Shown: one piece after another, positions 27,893 through 34,677 of the stretch
How the letters are laid out: each line of letters opens with the position of its first letter
Position numbering within the stretch: the stretch's first letter is position 1
Made by a program: the position numbers and the translations under genes
Notes under the pieces: model-generated
The model's database searches: none
Told to the model about the DNA's origin: nothing
What the model saw: only the letters and a program-made list of their open reading frames with translations
Source of the DNA: Acidovorax soli
GTDB lineage: Bacteria > Pseudomonadota > Gammaproteobacteria > Burkholderiales > Burkholderiaceae_C
Assembly (NCBI RefSeq): GCF_014207955.1
Contig: NZ_JACHLK010000006.1
Location: 124,001 to 188,000 of the forward strand
Direction of reading: 5' to 3'
Length of the DNA stretch: 64,000 bases

Positions 27893-29002
27893 TCAGAGGC
27901 GGTGCGAACGGTCGCCCTGGGCAAATCCTATGGGCTCCCAGGCCTCGCCCACGCCCAGGGCGATGACCTTGAACAGCTCGCCCATCTCGTGCTCCATGAT
28001 GAGCTTGGCGGCCGTGGCGCGCTCCAGGGGCGGCAGTTCCACCATGCGCTGGGCCAGTCCGCAGTTGATGAGGAAGTGCGCCTGCGTGGTGTAGCCCAGC
28101 ACGTTCATGCCGGCGTCCTGCGCGGCCAGGGCCATGGCCGTGAAGTTGACGTGGGCGGTGATGTCCTTGCGACCCACCGCCACCAGCGGGTCGCCATCGG
28201 CCAGGTGGCCTTGGTGGCACATCACGGTGCCCATGTGGCGCTGGGGGTGGTAGTACTCGCTCTCGCCAAAGCCGTAGTCCAGCAGGAAGATCGCGCCACG
28301 CGCGAGGCGGTCGGCCAGGGTGCGGATGAAGCCCTCGCCCTGGGCATGGATCTCGGTCAGGTAGTCCTGCGGGCCTTCCACCTCCACGGGCGGGCGCAAT
28401 GCGGTGGGCCGGTCGGCCCAGGTGAAGGCGCCCTCGTGCAGCGCCACACCACGCTCGTGCCACACGCCACCCTGCTGGCCGCCGTGGCGTGCCAGCAACT
28501 GCACGGGCATGGCGTCGAGCACCTCGTTGCCCACGACCACGCCCTCGAAACGCTCGGGCAGCGCATCCACCCACTGCAGCTTGTGCGCGTGCGGCGCCAG
28601 CAACGCTTGCTGGCGTGCGCGCAGGCTGCCCGACAGGTCGACGATGGTGTAGCGCTGCACCCGGTCGCCCAGGGCGTCGAGCAGTTGCAGCGCCAGCGCG
28701 CCGGAACCGGCGCCGAACTCCCAGACCTCGTTGGCGCCGGTGTGCTCGAACGCCTCGGCCACCTGCACGGCCAGGGTCTGGCCGAACAGGGGCGTGAGCT
28801 CGGGTGCGGTCACGAAGTCGCTGCCGGAATCGGGCAGCAGGCCGAACTTGGCCGAGTCATTGGCGTAGTAGCCCAGGCCGGGTGTGTACAGGGCCAGGGC
28901 CATGAACTGGTCGAAACCGATCCAGCCGCCCGCGGCGGTGATGGCATCGGCGATGTGCGCCGTGAGGGCGGTCGTTAAACTGTCGGGTGTTTTCGTCGTC
29001 AC
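27893..29002 (-). CDS. SAM-dependent methyltransferase, MidA/NDUFAF7 family
   Basis: 369 aa. Class I methyltransferase fold with SAM motif VWEFGAGSGALA (about 93-104); starts with GGWIGFDQFMALALYTPGLGYYA, the hallmark of MidA/DUF185, and has LLDYGFGESEYYHP and GRKDITAHVNFTA. The mitochondrial homologue NDUFAF7 dimethylates an arginine of complex I NDUFS2. A like role for bacterial NuoD is inference. Divergent from the SDR gene, with starts 18 nt apart. Confidence 0.9.
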   Translation of the reverse strand: MTTKTPDSLTTALTAHIADAITAAGGWIGFDQFMALALYTPGLGYYANDSAKFGLLPDSGSDFVTAPELTPLFGQTLAVQVAEAFEHTGANEVWEFGAGSGALALQLLDALGDRVQRYTIVDLSGSLRARQQALLAPHAHKLQWVDALPERFEGVVVGNEVLDAMPVQLLARHGGQQGGVWHERGVALHEGAFTWADRPTALRPPVEVEGPQDYLTEIHAQGEGFIRTLADRLARGAIFLLDYGFGESEYYHPQRHMGTVMCHQGHLADGDPLVAVGRKDITAHVNFTAMALAAQDAGMNVLGYTTQAHFLINCGLAQRMVELPPLERATAAKLIMEHEMGELFKVIALGVGEAWEPIGFAQGDRSHRL

Positions 29003-29019
29003 GGCCCGTATTGTCCCCC

Positions 29020-29808
29020 ATGCCCTCTTCCCCCCGCCCCCGTACGGTGCTCGTCACCGGTGCCGCCAAGCGCCTGGGCCGCAGCATTGCGCTGGCGCTG
29101 GCCGCCGGCGGCTGGCAGGTGGCCGTGCACTACCGCAGTTCCGAGCAGGATGCCATCGCCACGGCGGCCGAATGCGCGCGCCTGTCCTCGGCCACCAGCG
29201 CGCACTTCGATGGAGACTTTGACGACGAGGCCGCCGTGCGCGCGCTGGTGCCCCGGGTGGTGGAGCGTTTCGGCGCGCTGGATGCGGTCGTCAACAACGC
29301 CTCGCTGTTCGAGCACGACAACGCGGCCACCCTGGGCTACGCGGCCCTGGAAAAGCACCTGCGCAGCAATGCCGGTGCCCCGGTGCTGCTGGCCCAGGCC
29401 CTGCACGAGCACCTGCAGGCGCGCGTGGCGGCGGGCGAGGCCGATGCCCAGGGCGCCGTGGTCAACCTGCTCGACCAGAAGCTGTGGAACCAGAACCCCG
29501 ACTTCATGAGCTACACGCTGTCCAAGGCGGCGCTGGAAGCGGCCGGCACCATGCTGGCGCTGGCCCTGGCACCCCGCGTGCGCGTGGTGGGCGTGGCCCC
29601 GGGCCTCACGCTCACGAGCCACATGCTCAGCGACGAAAAGTTTGCCCAGTTGCACAGCCTGAGCCCGCTGGGCCGCTCCTCCACCCCCGAGGACGTGGCC
29701 GCCACCGTGCGCTTTGCGCTGGAGAACCGCTCCCTCACCGGCACCACGCTGATGGTGGACGGCGGCCAGCACCTGATGAAGTTCGAGCGCGATTTTTCGC
29801 TGATGTGA
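29020..29808 (+). CDS. SDR family oxidoreductase, pteridine reductase/FolM-like
   Basis: 262 aa Rossmann-fold NADPH enzyme. It has TGAAKRLGRS, the TGxxxRxG motif shared by PTR1 and FolM rather than the usual TGxxxGxG, then NNAS, the catalytic YTLSK, and an Asp (LLDQK) where classical SDRs have Ser, all typical of dihydropteridine/dihydromonapterin reductases. The folB gene follows after 29 nt, which supports a pterin role. The ATG at 29020 was chosen; upstream in-frame codons overlap the methyltransferase start. Confidence 0.85.
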   Translation: MPSSPRPRTVLVTGAAKRLGRSIALALAAGGWQVAVHYRSSEQDAIATAAECARLSSATSAHFDGDFDDEAAVRALVPRVVERFGALDAVVNNASLFEHDNAATLGYAALEKHLRSNAGAPVLLAQALHEHLQARVAAGEADAQGAVVNLLDQKLWNQNPDFMSYTLSKAALEAAGTMLALALAPRVRVVGVAPGLTLTSHMLSDEKFAQLHSLSPLGRSSTPEDVAATVRFALENRSLTGTTLMVDGGQHLMKFERDFSLM

Positions 29809-29837
29809 GCGGGCCTGCGCCCGCACAGGACACCCCC

Positions 29838-30215
29838 ATGACGACCACCCACGCCACCGGCACCCAGATCCTCACCCTCACCGGCCTGCGCTTCGACGCC
29901 AACCTGGGCATCCTCTCGCACGAGAAGACCGATCCCCAGCCCATCCAGGTCGATGCCGAGCTGAGCCTGGGCGTGCAGCCGCTGTCGCCGCGCGACGACG
30001 ACATCCTGCACGTGCTGGACTACCGCAAAGTGCGCCAGATCATCATCGACGAATGCCGCGCCGAGCACGTGAACCTGCTCGAGAGCCTGATCGGCAAGCT
30101 CGCCAACCGACTGATGCTGCTGCCCGGCGTGCTGGGCGTGCGCGTGAAGATCGCCAAGCTGGAGATCTTCGACGACTGCGAGGTGGCCATCCGCATCGAG
30201 ACCGGGCAGTGGTGA
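29838..30215 (+). CDS. folB: dihydroneopterin aldolase
   Basis: 125 aa. Converts 7,8-dihydroneopterin to 6-hydroxymethyl-7,8-dihydropterin in folate synthesis. Motifs: FDANLGILSHEKTDPQPIQVDAEL (part, with the usual G(I/V)xxxE entry to the pterin pocket), LDYRKVRQIIIDEC, NLLESLIGKLANRL (catalytic Glu region) and VRVKIAKLE. Probably co-transcribed with the SDR gene. Confidence 0.92.
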   Translation: MTTTHATGTQILTLTGLRFDANLGILSHEKTDPQPIQVDAELSLGVQPLSPRDDDILHVLDYRKVRQIIIDECRAEHVNLLESLIGKLANRLMLLPGVLGVRVKIAKLEIFDDCEVAIRIETGQW

Positions 30216-30439
30216 CCTCTTGCCAAAGACCAGTGCAGTGGTGGCCATCTGCTATGGACAAAATTCCGCAGAGCTGATCTGTTCGCCCGCACAGAGGGCC
30301 AGATAGCATCGCCCCATGCTTTCGAAGCTTCGGCCAGGCCCCATCGCAGCTTGACCAGGGATGAAGCGGCGCAGGCAGCGTTGGGGGTCACGCACCCCGC
30401 GACGCAGCGTGTCAAGCGATTGCCAGGAAATACGCAAAC

Positions 30440-30631
30440 ATGGATTGGGTCCCCATCGTCTTCGTGACGTTCAAGGTTCTCGTGTTCGGCACGGGAATGT
30501 TCTTTGCCATCAAGTGGCACTACGACCAAGGCAAGCAGAAGAAAAAGGAAGCCAGCGGAGCGCAAGCCCCCGCCGATCCCCCCCCGGGCGCCCCCGAGCA
30601 GTCGACCCATCTCCGCAGAGGGCCTTGGTAG
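30440..30631 (+). CDS. small single-pass membrane protein, hypothetical
   Basis: 63 aa: MDWVPIVFVTFKVLVFGTGMFF forms one membrane helix, then IKWHYDQGKQKKKE and a Pro/Ala-rich soluble tail. AGGA lies about 14 nt upstream. Similar short proteins beginning MDWVPIVFVTFK are familiar to me from related genomes but have no function. The 224-bp gap before it shows no gene. Confidence 0.6.
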   Translation: MDWVPIVFVTFKVLVFGTGMFFAIKWHYDQGKQKKKEASGAQAPADPPPGAPEQSTHLRRGPW

Positions 30632-30810
30632 GACAAACCCCTCCGAGAGCGGACACCCCCAGCCGCTCACCGCCTCGTGGCATTGGGCGAATGCAGTCTC
30701 CTGTCTCTGCCGGGCCCCAGCAGTGCTGGATTCCCCCGCGTCGACCACGCGCCATGGTCGCATACCGCCCCTCGGCTATTCTGGGCGCTTCCTTTGCGAC
30801 CACCCCGGCC

Positions 30811-32232
30811 ATGACGCAGTACGAGCAGCTTGCGGATGAAATCCATGCACTGATCCATTCGGGGTCATTGCGGGTGGGAGATCGCCTGCCCTCGGTGCGC
30901 CAGTCCAGCGAGCGGCGCCAACTGAGCCAGTCCACGGTTTTCCAGGCCTACTACCTGCTGGAGTCCCGTGGTCTGATCGAGGCCCGCCCCCGTTCGGGCT
31001 ACTACGTGCGCCCCCGGGTGCCCGCGCCCTTGCAGCGCCCGAAGACGAGCCGCCCGTCCCCGCGCCCCCACGGCGTGGCCATCAATGATCTGGTGGTTGC
31101 GCTGCTGAACCAGCCGCATGGCAGCCAGGTGGTGCCCCTGGGCTCGGCCTTCCTGGATCCCACGCTGTTCCCTGTGGACCGGCTTGCCCGCTCACTGGGC
31201 ACCGCCATGCGGCGGCTGGCTCCCGAGAAACTCATTGAAGAGCTGGCCACGGGGCAATTGCGCCTGCGCCAGCAGATTTCACAGCGCTATGCGGCCGACG
31301 GAATCCATGCCGGTGTCGACGAGATCATCATCACCAATGGCGCGATGGATGCGCTGAATCTCAGCCTGCAGGCTTTGACGCAGCCTGGCGATCTGGTGCT
31401 TCTGGAGGCGCCTACTTTCTATGCCCCGCTGCAGGCCATCGAACGCCTGAAGCTGCGCGCCTTGCAACTGCCGACCAGCCCTTCCGATGGCGTGAGCCTG
31501 GAATCCGTGGAGGCGGCACTGGCGGCGGGGGAGGTCAAGGTCTGCTGGTTCATGCCCTCGTTCCAGAACCCGCTCGGGGCATTGATGCCGGACGAGAAGA
31601 AGAAGTCGCTGGCGGACCTGCTGGCCAGGTACCAGGTCCCCCTGATCGAGGATGACGTCTATCGCGACCTGTATTTCGGGCCCCGCAAGCCACGACCGGT
31701 CAAGGCGTTCGATCGCGACGGCTGGGTCATCCATTGCGCGTCGTTCTCCAAGACCTTGGCGCCAGGCTACCGCGTGGGGTGGGCATGCGCAGGACGGTGG
31801 ACCCGCGATATCGAGCGGCTGAAGGTGATGAGCAGCCTTTCCGCATCGATCCCGTCGCAGGCGGCCATTTCCGACTACCTGGCACAAGGGGGCTATGACC
31901 TGCACCTGCGCCGCCTCCGGCAGACGCTTCTTCATCACCGGGCGCTGATGGTCGACGCCATTGCAGAGTCCTTTCCAGCGGACACCAAGGTCACGCAACC
32001 CGAGGGTGGCTACTTCCTGTGGGTGGAACTTTCCAGGCGCATAGACGCCCTGGAACTCATGCGCTCGGCGATGGCTGCCGGGGTGAGCCTCACGCCCGGC
32101 CCCCTGTTCTCAGCAGACCGGCGCTTCGCCCACTGCATCCGCTTGAACTACTGCTCCACGTCCGCCGACAAGGTGGTCAGGGGCACCCATACTCTCGGAA
32201 AGCTGGTGCACCGAATGCTGGACAAGACATAG
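30811..32232 (+). CDS. MocR/GntR-family transcriptional regulator with aminotransferase domain
   Basis: 473 aa. N-terminal winged helix (about 1-70: QLADEIHALIHSGSLRVGDRLPSVR, in part, and LSQSTVFQAYYLLESRGLIEARPRSGYYV, in part), linker, then a fold-type-I aminotransferase-like domain with the PLP lysine in CASFSKTLAPGYRVGW (about 310-325). MocR proteins use PLP as co-effector for vitamin B6, GABA or taurine genes; the target here is unknown. The ATG at 30811 puts the HTH at the usual distance; earlier ATGs lack support. Ends about 70 nt before a strong hairpin. Confidence 0.88.
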   Translation: MTQYEQLADEIHALIHSGSLRVGDRLPSVRQSSERRQLSQSTVFQAYYLLESRGLIEARPRSGYYVRPRVPAPLQRPKTSRPSPRPHGVAINDLVVALLNQPHGSQVVPLGSAFLDPTLFPVDRLARSLGTAMRRLAPEKLIEELATGQLRLRQQISQRYAADGIHAGVDEIIITNGAMDALNLSLQALTQPGDLVLLEAPTFYAPLQAIERLKLRALQLPTSPSDGVSLESVEAALAAGEVKVCWFMPSFQNPLGALMPDEKKKSLADLLARYQVPLIEDDVYRDLYFGPRKPRPVKAFDRDGWVIHCASFSKTLAPGYRVGWACAGRWTRDIERLKVMSSLSASIPSQAAISDYLAQGGYDLHLRRLRQTLLHHRALMVDAIAESFPADTKVTQPEGGYFLWVELSRRIDALELMRSAMAAGVSLTPGPLFSADRRFAHCIRLNYCSTSADKVVRGTHTLGKLVHRMLDKT

Positions 32233-32297
32233 CCAAGCCCCGCCTGCATCCACAACCTGCAACCGTGATCAGCCCCGGGTGATCCGGCGATGGCAAA

Positions 32298-32336
32298 AGA
32301 AAAGGCCGTGGTCATCGACCACGGCCCTCGTCTTTT
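32298..32336. terminator. bidirectional intrinsic terminator
   Basis: Perfect 10-bp stem GGCCGTGGTC (32304-32313), loop ATC, GACCACGGCC (32317-32326). It is flanked by aaaagaaaa on the left and ctcgtcttttt on the right, so it can end both the MocR mRNA (+) and the HNH/tRNA transcript (-). Confidence 0.88.
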
Positions 32337-32345
32337 TCCGCCCCC

Positions 32346-32954
32346 TCAATGGAGGCGGGAGCCCTTGGGCAGCCGCTTGGCCAGCCACTCATGCACGTCC
32401 GCGCGCACGTTGCGCCCGTCCAGCAGGAAGGATTCATACCGGCTGGGCACATAGGGCAGGTACAGCAGGCGCATGCCGGCTTCCTCGGGCAGGCGGTCGG
32501 CCTTGTAGCCGTTGCAGCCGGCGCAGGCCGCCACGAGGTTGGTCCACGCGGTGGCGCCACCACGCGACTGCGGCACGATGTGCTCGCACTGCAGGGCCTC
32601 TTCTGCGAAGACATCGCCGCAGTAGGCGCAGGTGTGGCGGTCTCGGCGCAGCAGGCGGCGCTTGGTCAGCCCCGGCACCACGTCAAAGAGGTTGATCCGG
32701 GACACGCCGCGCAGCGCGATGATGGGCGCGATCTCCAGCACCGACTGGCGGCCCGTTGCCGCGTTGTGCCCGCCACGCAATGTGGCCAGGGCTTCGAGGC
32801 CGGCATCCCAGGCCACGGCGCCGCTGGCGTAATGCACGGCGGCCTGCTCCAGCGGCATCCACGACTGGGGCGTGCCATGCAGGTCCAGCTGCAGCACGCG
32901 CGGTGTCGGGGCCTGGGGCTTTCGGGTGGGGGTTTCGGGTTCGGTGCGGGGCAT
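32346..32954 (-). CDS. HNH endonuclease
   Basis: 202 aa. Variable Pro/Thr-rich N-terminus (1-20), then a conserved body with VLQLDLHGTPQSWMP and LRGGHNAATGRQSVLEI, and a C-terminal HNH fold: RDRHTCAYCGDVF (zinc CxxC), CEHIVPQSRGGATAWTNLVAAC (in part; catalytic His of EHIVP), CAGCNGYK (second CxxC). The ATG at 32954 follows AGGAAGCACC. This HNH type is widespread in proteobacteria without a proven role. It is the last gene of a minus-strand unit that carries tRNA genes and ends at the terminator 32298-32336. Confidence 0.9.
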   Translation of the reverse strand: MPRTEPETPTRKPQAPTPRVLQLDLHGTPQSWMPLEQAAVHYASGAVAWDAGLEALATLRGGHNAATGRQSVLEIAPIIALRGVSRINLFDVVPGLTKRRLLRRDRHTCAYCGDVFAEEALQCEHIVPQSRGGATAWTNLVAACAGCNGYKADRLPEEAGMRLLYLPYVPSRYESFLLDGRNVRADVHEWLAKRLPKGSRLH

Positions 32955-33047
32955 GGTGCTTCCTTTCTTGCTTGGCAATGCAGGGCGCAGCCGCCCAGCC
33001 AAGCGCACGCCCCGGTTCAACAACAACAGTCAATCAATGGCAAAGGC

Positions 33048-33076
33048 GGGCGTCCATCGGCAATCGATGGACGCCC
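33048..33076 (-). repeat. perfect 12-bp hairpin between the 61-aa ORF and the HNH gene
   Basis: GGGCGTCCATCG (33048-33059), loop GCAAT, CGATGGACGCCC (33065-33076). On the minus strand it is followed by GCCTTTG, only three T, so at best a weak terminator; it may instead be an RNA processing or stabilising hairpin. Confidence 0.6.
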
Positions 33077-33123
33077 TGGTGGATGCAGTGAGGCAGGCAG
33101 TGGGCGCAAGAGCGCACAAGCCG

Positions 33124-33309
33124 CTACCACTCGCCAACCTCGCGCACGCGCTGGTCGAGGTCGAGGTGATCGAGGCGGCGGGCGTCAGGAACCACGCGGG
33201 CGGCCGCGCGGGGCAGACGAGCGCGCACGGATGCCAGGCGGGCCAGCCAGCCGGCGAGGCCGGAGCGGCGCCGTGGGGCACCAAGGGAAAGGGAATGCTG
33301 GATGGCCAT
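33124..33309 (-). CDS. small basic protein, hypothetical
   Basis: 61 aa. The ATG at 33309 has AGGAG seven bases upstream (TTCAGGAGTCCACC), an unusually good ribosome site. The protein is Arg-rich (RRRSGLAGWLARLASVRARL) and ends ARRLDHLDLDQRVREVGEW, faintly like the C-terminal ends of DUF1127/DUF3563 small proteins. It lies between the tRNA genes and the HNH gene on the same strand. Function unknown. Confidence 0.55.
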   Translation of the reverse strand: MAIQHSLSLGAPRRRSGLAGWLARLASVRARLPRAAARVVPDARRLDHLDLDQRVREVGEW

Positions 33310-33368
33310 GGTGGACTCCTGAAGGTGATTGGGTGAATGAACGAGGTGGGTGGGTTGAGAAAAAGGGG

Positions 33369-33708
33369 CAGACCGGGGAGGGATCGAACCTCCGTATGGC
33401 GGAATCAAAATCCGCTGCCCTGGAACCTGCTCAAGGCCTTTTTGAAGCCGCGTTGGGGCGCAATCGGGATGAGTGGATGCTTCGGCTGCTTGCATGGGCT
33501 CATGCCCATGCAAGCAGCCGGGGCGTCCAATCGCCCGATTTCGCCCCAACCCTTCGGGCAAGTGCCTTGCCGGGCGGTCTGCGGCGTTGCGGCGCTTGTT
33601 GATAGCCGAGCTATCAACTGCGCACCGCGCCTTGCATCCCATCCCGGCAAGGCTCTTGCGCGGCTTCAAAAAGGCCTTGAACAGGTTCCGGTACTTGGCG
33701 ACCGGTCA
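33369..33708 (-). tRNA. tRNA-Gln(UUG) interrupted in the D-loop by a 268-bp insertion
   Basis: Reading the minus strand: acceptor 5' TGACCGG (33708-33702), TC, D-stem GCC, AAGTACC, then the insertion, then AG, D-stem GGC, A, anticodon arm GCGGA-TTTTGAT-TCCGC with anticodon TTG, variable CATAC, T-arm GGAGG-TTCGATC-CCTCC, acceptor CCGGTCT, G73. Apart from the insertion this follows glutamine tRNA closely, including the weak 1-72 pair, TC at positions 8-9, the GCC/GGC D-stem and the G73 discriminator. CCA is not encoded (CCC follows). Whether a functional tRNA can be made is unknown. Confidence 0.65.
33422..33689. mobile_element. MITE-like inverted-repeat element inside tRNA-Gln
   Basis: Terminal inverted repeats of 31 bp (33422-33452 and 33659-33689, one mismatch), beginning GGAACCTG. 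Inside are two further hairpin systems: 33452-33468 with 33534-33550 (17 bp, one mismatch) enclosing a perfect 16-bp stem 33484-33499/33504-33519 with loop TCAT; and 33565-33574 with 33643-33652 enclosing the perfect 9-bp stem 33598-33606/33610-33618. No transposase and no clear target-site duplication were seen. The element could be a non-autonomous transposon or a structured RNA insert. Confidence 0.7.
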
Positions 33709-33730
33709 ACAAAGGGGAAAGAGGAAAGAG

Positions 33731-33810
33731 GGAGCCGCAGACAGGAGTCGAACCTGCAATCCCCGGCCCAAAAAAGACCAGACGCCCCAATCCGACAGGG
33801 CTGCTACGGC
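33731..33810 (-). tRNA. degenerate tRNA-like gene (possible tRNA-Lys pseudogene)
   Basis: Minus strand: acceptor GCCGTAG pairs fully with CTGCGGC (one G-U), D-stem GCCC/GGGC with a D-loop holding GG, T-arm GCAGG-TTCGACT-CCTGT. The anticodon arm is abnormal: a 6-7 bp stem with several G-U pairs around a loop of six T and a G, giving a nominal TTT anticodon with U37. The discriminator is T and CCA is not encoded. Three arms are convincing, the fourth is not; it is likely a pseudogene or an unusual tRNA-like RNA. Confidence 0.45.
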
Positions 33811-33838
33811 ATGCCTGGCATTGCCAGGAAAAAAAGAT

Positions 33839-33914
33839 TGGCGCGCGCGGAAGGAGTCGAACCCTCAACCGCTGGTTTTGGAGACCAGTGCTCTGCCAGT
33901 TGAGCTACACACGC
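33839..33914 (-). tRNA. tRNA-Trp(CCA)
   Basis: 76 nt with encoded CCA. Acceptor GCGTGTG/CGCGCGC (two G-U pairs), TA, D-arm GCTC-AACTGGCA-GAGC, anticodon arm CTGGT-CTCCAAA-ACCAG with anticodon CCA, variable CGGTT, T-arm GAGGG-TTCGACT-CCTTC, G73, CCA. A T-run follows. All identity elements for tryptophan except the usual A1-U72 pair are present. Probably functional; whether it is the only tRNA-Trp of the genome cannot be seen from the window. Confidence 0.88.
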
Positions 33915-34189
33915 ATCAGATGAATCGGGCAGGCGCTTCAGGGCTGCCTCCATTTCGGTTGTGTCTTCACGCGACCGCGGCCCGCAAGGGCGCCGCGCAT
34001 GCACGTCGCTGCACTGGGTGATCAATCCCAGCACATCCCGCCGGGCCGCGCATGCGGCCGGATCCGGCGGTGAAAGCAAAGGCACACCCGAAATGGAGAG
34101 AGGACACGAGCGTGCGCTGCACGCTGCCCTCTCTGCTTTCGATGGGCAGGCTGGCCGTGGCTCCGGTGGAGCATTGCCGCCTGCAGCAA
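33915..34189 (-). other. structured untranslated leader upstream of the tRNA array
   Basis: 275 nt with no convincing gene. On the minus strand it contains several strong hairpins: 34102-34138 (AGAGAGG...CCTCTCT enclosing AGCGTGC-GCT-GCACGCT), a GC-rich block near 34040-34072 (CCGCCGG...CCGGCGG), and CTGGG...CCCAG near 34014-34031. Together with the boxA at its 5' end it resembles the leader of a stable-RNA operon. A short ORF running through tRNA-Trp (frame giving VAQLAEHW) is a well-known kind of spurious tRNA translation. Confidence 0.5.
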
Positions 34190-34203
34190 GTTGTTAAAGA
34201 ACC
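34190..34203 (-). promoter_or_regulatory. boxA-like antitermination site
   Basis: Minus-strand GGTTCTTTAACAAC matches the rrn boxA consensus TGCTCTTTAACA at nearly every base. Just upstream (34202-34213) CCGGGGACCCGG can form a small boxB-like hairpin. Transcription would run left into the leader and the tRNA genes. Such sites recruit NusB/NusE and normally mark rRNA or long untranslated RNA operons. Confidence 0.65.
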
Positions 34204-34286
34204 GGGTCCCCGGTGGGTCGATGCCCTGGGGGGCAGCGCGGGCGCTGCGAAAAGGTGGAACGGTGGAAAGAAAAAAAGCCGCAATG

Positions 34287-34318
34287 AAAAAGGCCCGGAA
34301 CCACCTGGTTGCCGGGCC
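34287..34318 (-). terminator. intrinsic terminator of the 83-aa ORF unit
   Basis: Minus-strand stem GGCCCGG-c-AACC/GGTT-CCGGGCC with loop AGGT, followed by TTTTTC. It lies 37 nt past the stop of the 83-aa ORF and about 85 nt before the boxA site. Confidence 0.85.
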
Positions 34319-34354
34319 TCTGCTGGAGAGATCGGGAGGGAGAACGCTCTGGGG

Positions 34355-34606
34355 CTATTGCCCTGCGTTGCAACCTCCGCCCGGGGGTGGAGCGGTATCC
34401 TCGAAACCATTGCTGCCCAGCCACTGCGGCTGGTTGCCATTGCCCTGCAAGTACGCACTGGATGCCATGCGCTGCTGCGATGCCGACAGTCGTTTGGCCA
34501 GGGACGGCATGGATGCCGAATGCGCATGGGAGAACGGCGACAACCCGCGCACGGCCACGGCGCCCTGGCAGGGGCGGCGGAGGATGGCGGTGCGGATGGC
34601 GTTCAC
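34355..34606 (-). CDS. 83-aa hypothetical protein with its own promoter and terminator
   Basis: Starts at the GTG at 34606, MNAIRTAILRRPCQG. Composition: an N-terminal basic, mildly hydrophobic part (RRPCQGAVAVRGLSPFSHAH), a Ser/Ala-rich middle, and a tail with Gln/Asn/Gly/Pro (NGNQPQWLGSNGFEDTAPPPGGG). No domain recognised. GC-rich third positions in most codons, a TTGACC-N17-TACAGT promoter about 70 nt upstream and an intrinsic terminator downstream argue that the unit is expressed. The ribosome site is weak. It could instead be a small RNA. Confidence 0.45.
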   Translation of the reverse strand: MNAIRTAILRRPCQGAVAVRGLSPFSHAHSASMPSLAKRLSASQQRMASSAYLQGNGNQPQWLGSNGFEDTAPPPGGGCNAGQ

Positions 34607-34677
34607 GATGGGCTTTCGGCGAAAAGTGGTTCGGTGGTGGTCCAGAGGTGGAGGACACGGAGTCCTGATGGATGGGG

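Noticed and set aside
32346..33123. IscB/HEARO-type omega-RNA system (HNH nuclease next to structured RNA)
   Set aside because: The HNH protein is only 202 aa, lacks RuvC and P1 interaction domains, and the RNAs nearby are tRNA-like.
33369..33708. Self-splicing group I intron in tRNA-Gln
   Set aside because: The insertion is in the D-loop, is only 268 bp, and shows an end-to-end inverted repeat instead of the P3-P8 core of group I introns.
33731..33810. Selenocysteine tRNA
   Set aside because: The acceptor stem is 7 bp, no long variable arm is present and the anticodon is not TCA.
33804..34085. Minus-strand ORF containing VAQLAEHWSPKPAVEG
   Set aside because: This is the translation of tRNA-Trp and its leader, a common false protein in databases.
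34194..34658. 154-codon minus-strand ORF overlapping the 83-aa ORF
   Set aside because: It runs through the intrinsic terminator at 34287-34318 and has Pro/Arg/His-rich shadow composition.
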